This document shows, one piece after another, positions 53,740 to 62,400 of a DNA stretch of 64,000 bases (position 1 is the stretch's first letter; each line of letters begins with the position of its first letter). Under the pieces are notes generated by a model. That model did not search any database and was not told where the DNA came from. It saw nothing but the letters and a program-made list of their open reading frames with translations. The stretch comes from Morganella psychrotolerans (lineage in GTDB: Bacteria; Pseudomonadota; Gammaproteobacteria; Enterobacterales; Enterobacteriaceae), in contig NZ_LZEX01000004.1 of NCBI RefSeq assembly GCF_001676055.1, forward strand, positions 62,001-126,000. The letters run 5' to 3'. A program made the position numbers and the translations under genes.

Positions 53740-55314
53740 ATGCTCGATAACACTATGAAAACGCAGCTCAGGGCGTATCTCGAAAAATTAACCCGTCCGG
53801 TTGAACTGGTATCAACCCTTGACGACAGTGCTAAATCCGCTGAACTTAAATCATTGCTGGATGACATTGCGGCATTATCTGCAAAGATCTCTTTGCGGGA
53901 AGATAACAGTGCCTCCGTGCGCACGCCGTCATTTCTGATAACAAATCCCGGTGAATCACACGGTGTCCGTTTTGCCGGTTCACCTCTGGGTCATGAATTT
54001 ACGTCACTGGTGTTAGCACTGTTACAGGTCGGCGGTCACCCGTCAAAAGAAGCACAGGAATTATTGGATCAGGTTCGTAACCTGGACGGGGAGTTTCATT
54101 TTGAAACCTATTACTCCCTCTCCTGCCATAATTGTCCGGATGTTGTCCAGGCGCTGAACCTGATGGCTGTTCTGAACCCGCGCATTACCCATACCGCTAT
54201 TGATGGCGGTGTATTTCAGAATGAAATCACCGAACGCAATATTATGGGTGTGCCGACCGTATTTCTTAATGGTAACGAATTTGGTCAGGGGCGTATGACA
54301 CTGGCTGAAATCATTAATAAAGTAGACAGTAATGCAGGGAAACGTGCGGCTGATGCTCTGGATAAACAGGCACCTTATGATGTGCTGATTGTCGGCAGTG
54401 GTCCTGCGGGCGCATCCGCAGCCGTTTATTCCGCACGTAAAGGTATTCGTACCGGTCTTATCGGAGAGCGGTTCGGCGGTCAGGTTCTGGATACAGTGGA
54501 TATTGAAAACTATATCTCAGTTCCTAAAACCGAAGGTGCAAAACTGGCTGCTGCGCTGAAGATGCATGTCGAAGACTATACGGCAGATATTATTGATAAT
54601 CAGAGTATTACGGCGCTTATCCCCGCAGCTGAAGAAGGCGGATTGCATCAGTTACAGACCGCATCCGGTGCCACTCTGAAAGCGCGCAGTGTTATCATCA
54701 GTACTGGTGCACGCTGGCGCAATATGGGTGTTCCCGGTGAGCAGGAATACCGTACCAAAGGCGTAACTTATTGCCCTCACTGTGACGGCCCGCTGTTCAA
54801 AGGCAAATCCGTTGCCGTTATCGGCGGCGGGAACTCAGGTGCGGAGGCTGCAATTGATCTGGCCGGCGTTGTAAACCATGTGACGTTACTGGAATTTGCA
54901 CCAGAACTGAAAGCTGATGCTGTGCTGCAACAAAAATTACACAGCCTGCCAAACGTGGATATCATTGTTAACGCCCAGACCACGGAAGTCCTTGGTGACG
55001 GCAGCAAAGTCACCGGTCTGCAATATAAAGACCGTGTTTCAGGTGATATTCATACCCTGACACTGTCCGGGATCTTTGTTCAGATTGGACTGCTGCCCAA
55101 TACGCAGTGGCTGAAAGGCACATTAGCATTGAACCCGATGGGGGAAATTGTTATCGATGCCCGCAACGAAACCAGTATTAAAGGGGTCTTTGGTGCAGGC
55201 GACTGCACAACAGTGCCTTACAAACAAATTATTATCGCGGCAGGTGAAGGAGCAAAAGCCTCACTCAGTGCATTTGATCATCTGATCCGCAGCAGTACCA
55301 GAACCGCTGAATAG
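53740..55314 (+). CDS. ahpF: Alkyl hydroperoxide reductase subunit F
   Basis: This 524-aa flavoprotein passes electrons from NADH to AhpC. The N-terminal thioredoxin-like domain has Cys129 and Cys132 (CHNCPD), the FAD motif is [17 protein letters not shown], the redox-active pair is YCPHCDGP near 345-348, and the NADH motif is [13 protein letters not shown]. Length fits E. coli AhpF (521). AAGGGAA precedes the ATG at 53740. Confidence 0.97.
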   Translation: MLDNTMKTQLRAYLEKLTRPVELVSTLDDSAKSAELKSLLDDIAALSAKISLREDNSASVRTPSFLITNPGESHGVRFAGSPLGHEFTSLVLALLQVGGHPSKEAQELLDQVRNLDGEFHFETYYSLSCHNCPDVVQALNLMAVLNPRITHTAIDGGVFQNEITERNIMGVPTVFLNGNEFGQGRMTLAEIINKVDSNAGKRAADALDKQAPYDVLIVGSGPAGASAAVYSARKGIRTGLIGERFGGQVLDTVDIENYISVPKTEGAKLAAALKMHVEDYTADIIDNQSITALIPAAEEGGLHQLQTASGATLKARSVIISTGARWRNMGVPGEQEYRTKGVTYCPHCDGPLFKGKSVAVIGGGNSGAEAAIDLAGVVNHVTLLEFAPELKADAVLQQKLHSLPNVDIIVNAQTTEVLGDGSKVTGLQYKDRVSGDIHTLTLSGIFVQIGLLPNTQWLKGTLALNPMGEIVIDARNETSIKGVFGAGDCTTVPYKQIIIAAGEGAKASLSAFDHLIRSSTRTAE

Positions 55315-55683
55315 CTCTCTATTCAGTTGTGATACCAAAGGCATCCGGGGGCGGATGCCTTTTTTTATTTTACTGACATCAGTCGCAGATACTGTATTAT
55401 TTCACTAAATCGTTTATTATTACCCGAAATAGGTTACTCATATGGCATGTATATATGCATTCATGTTACATCCGACTGTATTTTATATAGCATTATCAGA
55501 ATATACCCTTTAACAATACCAACCCCGCTATATTAATAACTATAAAATAGCCATCATCCACTATAATATTATGTTTATTTGGTCACACTCTATTTATATA
55601 CAAGTCCTGTCGACTCAACTTACTATATAACTCTGTCTTATTTCACCATTAGTATCTGAGATATATCCGTCAGAGGAGTTATC
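55315..55683. other. Intergenic region after ahpF
   Basis: It begins with the ahpF terminator (55337-55367). The remaining 300 bp are AT-rich and without a gene; they probably contain the promoter of the following lipoprotein gene. Confidence 0.65.
55337..55367 (+). terminator. Terminator of ahpF
   Basis: An 11-bp perfect stem (AAAGGCATCCG at 55337-55347 with CGGATGCCTTT at 55352-55362) with a G4 loop runs into seven T's. Confidence 0.93.
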
Positions 55684-56097
55684 ATGTATTTTAAGAGAGT
55701 ATGCTTAATATCAGGATTGCTGGTCACATTATCCGGTTGTACATCTGCCACGCCCCCCGCCCCGATCAGGCCATCAAATCCTGTGCAAAATGTAACAACT
55801 GATCCCGTCAGACTGGTCCCCGGAACAATACAAAGTTCCACTAGTAACAGCTGCATAGATGATATGTATTTACTACGAAAAATAAATAATGAAAGTTACC
55901 GTGTGCTGGCGGGAAAATACAGTGACGTTATGAACGAATTTAATTTTTTACGTGAAAATGAAAATATCATGGATGATGATATAAAAATTTACATGCGCAA
56001 CAGCCTGACAATAAAGCTGGGAAAAGTGTGCAGTGATATAAAACTGAGTGCATTTAAATCCATAAAAAAGAAAACAAACCAGTTTCCGGCGTCATAA
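55684..56097 (+). CDS. Small lipoprotein of unknown function
   Basis: This 137-aa protein has a lipoprotein signal peptide with lipobox LSGC (Cys19), a Pro/Thr/Val-rich linker and a helical C-terminal domain with two further cysteines (SCIDDMYLL and GKVCSDIKL) that could form a disulfide. AGAGGAG precedes the ATG. I do not recognise the family. A pilotin for the secretin SctC is one possibility, since the secretion locus has no obvious pilotin gene, but this is only inference from size and lipidation. Confidence 0.7.
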   Translation: MYFKRVCLISGLLVTLSGCTSATPPAPIRPSNPVQNVTTDPVRLVPGTIQSSTSNSCIDDMYLLRKINNESYRVLAGKYSDVMNEFNFLRENENIMDDDIKIYMRNSLTIKLGKVCSDIKLSAFKSIKKKTNQFPAS

Positions 56098-56104
56098 GAA
56101 AAAA

Positions 56105-56125
56105 GGCTTGTGAGAGTCACAAGCC
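56105..56125 (-). terminator. Terminator between convergent lipoprotein and Sel1 genes
   Basis: GGCTTGTGA (56105-56113) pairs perfectly with TCACAAGCC (56117-56125) around a 3-nt loop. On the minus strand it is followed by T6, so it mainly serves the Sel1 gene. Confidence 0.8.
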
Positions 56126-56147
56126 GGTTGTGAAAAAAATATATTAC

Positions 56148-56483
56148 TTACTCTCTGATGAAATCAAGGCTGTAATAGGATAGCCAGCGAATAAAGATAT
56201 AAAATTCATGTTCCTTATAAAACTGGTATGCCAGAAAGCGTTTAGCATCCGAGTCACCTTTACCCGCCGCCACCAATAAGTAATACTTACCTTTATCAAT
56301 ATCTTTTCTTACACCATAATCACCGGAAAGATAGATGGAGCCAAGTAAAAACTGGGCATCAGCATCTCCTTGCCCGGCTTTCTGGCTGAGTAAATAAATA
56401 TCGTACTGTGTATTATTTGCAAAAGAAAAAAAAGATATAAATAACAATACTAAACAAACTAAAGAATAATTTTTCACAGTCAT
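56148..56483 (-). CDS. Exported Sel1-repeat protein
   Basis: This 111-aa protein has a signal peptide (VCLVLLFISFFSFA) and two Sel1-type repeats (GDADAQFLLGSIYLSGDYGV; IDKGKYYLLVAAGKGDSDAK). AGGA precedes the ATG at 56483 (start MTVKNYS). Sel1 repeats mediate protein contacts in the periplasm. It follows the bactofilin gene on the same strand, 33 nt away, so the two may be co-transcribed. Confidence 0.78.
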   Translation of the reverse strand: MTVKNYSLVCLVLLFISFFSFANNTQYDIYLLSQKAGQGDADAQFLLGSIYLSGDYGVRKDIDKGKYYLLVAAGKGDSDAKRFLAYQFYKEHEFYIFIRWLSYYSLDFIRE

Positions 56484-56516
56484 GTCATTCCTGTTGCTTA
56501 AAAATAGCATCGGACT

Positions 56517-57026
56517 CTATTTCTTTATAACTTTCATTTCATTATTTTCGCCCACAGGATTAATATCCTGGTTGGATTTTTTTTCCTTACTCAATTCATT
56601 TGTTTTTTTTACATAGGGTTCTGATTGTCCGACAAACACACCTCCGGTATTAATTGAGAAAACCTCAGCCCGGCAAACACCATTCAGTACACCTTTTTGT
56701 AGTATTTCAATATTTCTTGCGTGACAGACTCCTGCTAATCTGCCATTGATTGAAACATGCTCGGCAATAACATCACCTTCAATACTTCCGTTATTCATCA
56801 CCGATACTTTAAATGTTCCGGACGTAACATTGCCTTTTATCTGTCCGTACACATCAATATTACCATCGAGTTTAATATCACCTTGTATTACGCAATCAGC
56901 ACCAATAATTGTTACTTTTTTAACAGCCTTATCAGCTATATTTGCCCCATTATCTTTATCAGTCGCATCTGCCTTAGTGGTATTATTTTCCTGTGTAATT
57001 TCATTGTTTCGTTTAAATAATGCCAT
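56517..57026 (-). CDS. Bactofilin
   Basis: This 169-aa protein has the bactofilin (DUF583) beta-helix core from about residue 35 to 125, with the repeated pattern VTIIGADCVIQGDIKLDGNI and short polar tails at both ends. Bactofilins polymerise without nucleotide and organise cell shape or envelope sites; Proteus CcmA is a relative. The start MALFKRNNE at 57026 is typical, although an A9 tract pushes the nearest AGGA 13 nt away. The Lys-rich tail includes two A8 tracts that are in frame. Confidence 0.85.
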   Translation of the reverse strand: MALFKRNNEITQENNTTKADATDKDNGANIADKAVKKVTIIGADCVIQGDIKLDGNIDVYGQIKGNVTSGTFKVSVMNNGSIEGDVIAEHVSINGRLAGVCHARNIEILQKGVLNGVCRAEVFSINTGGVFVGQSEPYVKKTNELSKEKKSNQDINPVGENNEMKVIKK

Positions 57027-57157
57027 GAGTTTTTTTTTGTCCTGTCGTTGTAAAATACAACATAAATAAAAATGAAGAATAAACACCCATACAGACATAA
57101 ACATCTATATTTAAGGGGGTAATGGTAATAAGCACATTACCCCAGACAAACCAAAGG

Positions 57158-57382
57158 CTATACAGGAATAGATTCAACTCTTTCCTCTCCGGAAAAAGAT
57201 ACCGGATAGCATATAGGTGCATCGCTGATACAATTTATATTTATCTGGATATGTATACCGTTATTTTCAAAAATATAAAAAATAACATTCTCACCATCAT
57301 GTTTATAGGTAATATTACATCCACCTCTAATGAATTTATCCATAACCTTGCTCAGATCAGTTTTCATCTCATCAAAAATCAT
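57158..57382 (-). CDS. Small protein of unknown function
   Basis: This 74-aa protein has a good ribosome site (GGGAGG) before its ATG. It has no signal peptide and looks like a small alpha/beta domain with a Cys-containing centre (GGCNITYKHDGENVIFYIFE). I do not recognise it. It lies between the bactofilin gene and the next exported protein on the same strand. Confidence 0.65.
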   Translation of the reverse strand: MIFDEMKTDLSKVMDKFIRGGCNITYKHDGENVIFYIFENNGIHIQININCISDAPICYPVSFSGEERVESIPV

Positions 57383-57449
57383 TATTCCTCCCGATAATAT
57401 TGATATTGGTGGAAAATAAGTAACCGCGTTCTGATTGTGCTATACCGGA

Positions 57450-57974
57450 CTATGGTTTCTCACTGTAAATAACAAGATACGTGGTTGTATTTAACAAATT
57501 ACTTTCCTGATTACTTTTAAGGTTCCGTTCTAAATCTCCGGTGTATTCAGTGAAAGAATTTACGGATTTATTTTCAAAAAAAGCCTGGTATGCTTCTGCA
57601 ATTTCATCAGAATAAAATTGTGTTCCCGGAGTGTCCTCCTGAACAGGAACACCGGGTAATGAAGTAAAAACATCACTTTGTGATATTTTACGGCCTGACA
57701 GATGCTTTCCAGCCGGTTCAGGTAATGTCGTCAGATCCATCGGAAATGGCATTCCCCGCTGTCCTGATAAAAAACGGGAGCTCAAATTATCCGCAGGTGC
57801 AGAAACAACAACTCCAATACCAGTTACCGTCTCAGAAAAAACAGGTTCAGACTGTCTGAGTACTGAGTGCGATGCTGAAGATTCAGTTGCTGAAACAGGG
57901 AAAACAAAGGGCAATGAAAACAGTAAATACATTTTAAATTTTTGTATATTGACAACATTAAATATTGTGGACAT
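57450..57974 (-). CDS. Exported protein of unknown function
   Basis: This 174-aa protein has a signal peptide (MYLLFSLPFVFPVSA, after a 14-residue lead) and a low-complexity Ser/Pro-rich mature part with no family I recognise. GGAAG precedes the ATG. A start at Met15 would give a shorter signal peptide and is also possible. It may belong to the same small accessory cluster as the bactofilin. Confidence 0.65.
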   Translation of the reverse strand: MSTIFNVVNIQKFKMYLLFSLPFVFPVSATESSASHSVLRQSEPVFSETVTGIGVVVSAPADNLSSRFLSGQRGMPFPMDLTTLPEPAGKHLSGRKISQSDVFTSLPGVPVQEDTPGTQFYSDEIAEAYQAFFENKSVNSFTEYTGDLERNLKSNQESNLLNTTTYLVIYSEKP

Positions 57975-58128
57975 AAATATACTTCCGCCCCGGATAAATA
58001 AAGAGATTTTATATGAAATAACTTATCAATAAACACTAACAATGATTACATCATAGTATCTTTAGGTTACTATGATTCACAAACTGTTTTGGCTATTGTT
58101 TAAATTATTTTTCATAACAACAACAATT

Positions 58129-58413
58129 CTATTGCATCACTCGTCCTTCTGTTTCACCTACTTTATGATGATAATAGCTGCCGAGAACAGAAAATAAATT
58201 ATTAACATCATTAGGTGTCATCTGTAATGCTGCAAAATATCGCATCAGCATATCCAGGTTAAAGCAATTAACCCCCCGTTCATAACGGGAAATTTGCTGC
58301 TGGCTGATACTTAAAATTCTTGAAAGTTCGATACCGGATAATCCGAGCTGACGACGTTTACTTTTTAACGCTTGCCCTATTACACTGGAAATAGGATGAA
58401 CATTCTTAATCAC
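58129..58413 (-). CDS. MrpJ-like helix-turn-helix regulator 2
   Basis: This 94-aa XRE-type regulator has the MrpJ pattern LSRILSISQQQISRYERGVN. I chose the GTG at 58413, just after AGGAGG; an ATG at 58434 would add seven residues. It shares the SQQQ-RYERGV recognition region with the gene at 46892 but differs elsewhere. It stands upstream of the bactofilin group and next to the giant Ig-repeat protein, so it may control surface functions. Confidence 0.85.
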   Translation of the reverse strand: MIKNVHPISSVIGQALKSKRRQLGLSGIELSRILSISQQQISRYERGVNCFNLDMLMRYFAALQMTPNDVNNLFSVLGSYYHHKVGETEGRVMQ

Positions 58414-59470
58414 AAATCCTCCTGACGATTGCATTATACGCTGACTGCTATTGTTATAAATAAAGTAATATGGTAGCCATACTGCATCAGCAACATAATA
58501 TTTCATTCATATGCCATGTGAAATAATGATAATCTATGAATAGTAAAATAAACCAGCTATTGTATTTTATCCATCAACTAATAACATAACCTCCGGTTAA
58601 ATTTAAATTTCAAAAATAATTTGGTGTTTGAACACGCTAAACGTGTAAAAAAGCATCATGAGCAATTGTTATTATTCTGCAGATCACGTTATTCTTACCA
58701 CCTGTAACACCTGAAATGAAATGCATATTTGAAATTACCAACCGATGGTGGCAGCGGATATAAACATACCCATAAGTCAATCAAATAACATCATGTTATT
58801 ATTAATTAATATTTTCTCTTAAAAATAACTATTGCTAAGAGTCCTGCTGTGTTTTATCAAATCTATATAATGGCCAGTTTTATAAGCATCATTTTATTTT
58901 CATGTAAAGAGTAAATGACTTATAGCAGTGTGTGCAAATTTTTATTCACCTCTCCATTCAAATAGAATGATAGGCAGAAGCTATTAATAAAGAAAAATTT
59001 AAGATAAAAATACAGCACAATAAATCAAATTTACTAATCACATCAGTAAGTTAAATTGAAGTATCTGTTTTTACACAATAATCATGATTTATCCTAAATA
59101 TTTCCCTGACTCTTCTCACGATTACGTTAGAATCACTTAGTTACAATATAATCATAAATAATTACATATTTAGATACCATCATCACCTTTTAACACAAAA
59201 TAACAAACACTTAAACAACATTTATGCAACGACGAAAATATGTACTTACGCCTTTATATGATCGATAAATCAGATAATTATATAAAATACAGCCCGGTGA
59301 TCAATACGATTAACCATGGTGAAGAACGTATGAAACGGTATACGGAAAAAAAAGCCCCGGACATCTCTGCCGGGGCTTTTATCAGCTACTCACATCTGAA
59401 ACGCCATATCAAAAATGATATTTCATACTTTTGCTTCAGGTATTTCCTTTATCAAATAATACCTGCTGTA
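58414..59470. other. 1.06-kb AT-rich intergenic region
   Basis: It separates the MrpJ-like gene from the Ig-repeat protein. A frame at 59240-59497 overlaps the terminator and the end of the large gene and looks spurious. Apart from that terminator I see no recognisable element. Confidence 0.6.
59351..59379 (-). terminator. Terminator of the Ig-repeat protein gene
   Basis: AAAGCCCCGG (59351-59360) pairs perfectly with CCGGGGCTTT (59370-59379) around a 9-nt loop. On the minus strand T8 follows. It is about 90 nt after the stop codon. Confidence 0.92.
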
Positions 59471-62400
59471 TCAAAAGGCTGTACTGTATGTATTTAACAC
59501 TCTCACACTGACAACCCCGGCACTGGTTACGCTAATTTCAAGTACACGCCAGAATTTGGTGGTGTTACCCGTGCCCGCCACCGCATTTCGCGGAGATGTA
59601 ACATAAGTATCCGGAGATGTTCCTGCTGCCAATGTCACTCTGTCATTAATGTGCACTGATACTTTTGCATCTGTGTTATTGAAATTAGACCAAGTACAGT
59701 TGAAACATTCCAGAGCATAGGTATAGGTTCCCGGCTTAAACTTCTCGATAGTTATGGTTTCAAGACCCGGAGCTGATGTATTATCCCTGTCGAGGTGTAC
59801 TCCGTCGTAATCTTTCTTCTGACGGAAAACATTCGTTCCGTCCGGTACTTTAATATAGGTATCCGGATCTTTCGGATTATTCTCCAGCCACTGGACAATA
59901 ATTTTCGCATCGTTGTCACCTATCTGGATCAACCCGTACTGATAATTGAGATCGAGACCTGAACGAATCTCAATAAAATTATCATATGTTCTGAATCCAT
60001 CTTTTGTAATAACAATCGCATACCGTCCTGCCACTAACTCGACCTGAATCTTACCGTTGGTCGGTGTCAGTTCATCAACCAGTTTTTCACCTTTATTCTC
60101 GGAATAAATTTCAATTCTCGCTCCCGGAATAACAACGGTACCCGTTTTACCGGCATCCACAACAGTGATTGTACTTTTGAACAGCTCCTCAAAAGAGACT
60201 TTCAGGTTGGCATCAACCTTATTCTGACCGGCTATCGCGGCAGAAATGATGATGTCATACGTTGGTGTCAGTGAACTTGTCAGTGTGGCTTCCACCGTAC
60301 CATCAACACCTGTTTTCGCGGCTGTAGCAACCAGTGTTGTTGTATCCGGTTTATTATTGCTCCAGGTCACATCCATATTCCGCACAGGGTTACCATTCAC
60401 ATCAGTTACCGTCGTTACAAATATAAATGTATTTGTGCCATTAGCGACCTTGCGGGTTATTTCTCCTTTTAAATTTACCGAAGAAATACGTGCTGTTGCA
60501 GCATCAGCAATAAAGCTGATTTTTTTGTCTGCAGGAACAGTCACCGTGGCCAGATATTGCGCACTGACAATGACATCATCCACCGCTTTTTTGGTCGATT
60601 TCAGCGTAATAGAGGTTTTACCGGTAGCATCCGTTTTACTGGTTGCCGCCGACAACACCACATCAACACCTTTATCCTGCGTCCATTTCACATCCTGATC
60701 CGCCAGAAGGATAGGATTGTTATACTTATCCACTAACTGAGCTGTATAGGTGAAATAAGTGATCCCGTCGGCAATCTGTGTTGTTTTATCACCAAAGAGC
60801 GTTACAGTACCGACTTTGGCTGTTAACAGATCATAGGTAAAGCTGACTTTTTTATCTGCCGCAATGGTTGCCATATCCTTATACTGTGCACTCACCGTGA
60901 TATCACTCACCGCTTTGGTGGTAGATGTCAGGTTGATCGTTGCTTTACCGGTGGCATCCGTTTTACTGGTTGTCGCCGACAACACCACATCACTGCCTTT
61001 ATCCTGCGTCCACTTCACATCCAAATTTTCCTGATTGATTGGGTTGTTATTTATATCAACCAGTTGCGCGGTAAAGGTATAGAACTTAATACCATCGGCA
61101 ATTTGCTGTGTGGCATCACCGCTAAGTTTCACTGTACTGATTTTTGCTGTATCAAGATCATAGGTGAAATTGACGGTTTTATCTGCCGGTACTACTGCGG
61201 TTCCCGGATATTCGGCACTAACCAGAACATCATCCACTGCAGTTGCGGTTGACGTCAGTTTAATTGTCGCCTTACCGGTAGCATCCGTTTTGCTGGTTGC
61301 CGCAAACAAAGTAACGTTAGTACCTTTGTTTTGTGTCCACTTCACTTCCTTGTCAGCCAGAAGGATAGGGTTATTGTTCTTATCCACTAACTGAGCTGTA
61401 TAAATAAAGTAAGTGATACCATCCGCAATTTGCTTTGTAACATCACCATTAAGCTCTACGGTACTGACTCTTGCTGATGCCAGTTCATAGATAAAATCGA
61501 CCGTTTTATCTGCAGGTACTGCGGCATCATCCTGATATTGCGCACTGACAAGCACATCAGCCACTGCTTTCGTGGTCGATTTCAGCGTAATTGTCGCCTT
61601 ACCGGTGGCATCCGTTTTACTGGTTGTACCGGACAATACGACAGAGGTGCCTTTGTTTTGTGTCCATTTCACTTCCTTGTCGGCCAAGAGGATAGGGTTG
61701 TTAAACTTATCCACTAACTGAGCTGTATAGTTGAAATAAGTGACACCGTCCGCAACCTGTTGTGTAACATTACCGCTGAGCGCCACAGTACTGATTTTTG
61801 CTGTCGCAAGGTTATAGGTAAAGCTGACGGTTTTGTCCGCCGGTACTGGTGCAATTTCCAGATATTGTGCACTCACACGGATATCATCCACTGCAGTGGT
61901 GGTTGATGTCAGTCTGATAGTCGCTTTACCGGCAGCATCCGTTTTGCTGGTCGTTCCGGACAGAACGGCTTTATCACCCTTGTCCTGTGTCCACTTCACA
62001 TCCAGATCGGCTTTACGGATCGGGTTGTTATTTTCATCTGTCAATTGGGCAGTAAAGGTATAGTAAGTCACACCATCTGCAATTTGCGTTATTTTATCAC
62101 CTTCCAGCGTCACCTTACTGACACGGGCGGAGTCCATGTTATAAATAAAGCTGACATTTTTATCTGCTGCTACGACCGGCTTCGTTGCATACTGCGCACT
62201 CACACGGACATTATCTGCCGCCTCAGTGGTTGACTTCAATGTGACTGTCGCCAGACCCTGCGCATTGGTTTTGGTACTGTCTTCAGACAGGACAACTTTT
62301 GTACCCTGATCCTGAATCCACTTCACATCAAGACCCGCCTGAAGGATCTTATTACCGTTCCCGTCTGTCAGTTGTGCAACATAACTGAAGCTGTCGCTGC

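Noticed and set aside
59240..59497. Possible 85-codon gene on the + strand
   Set aside because: It runs through the terminator hairpin and into the end of the Ig-repeat gene.
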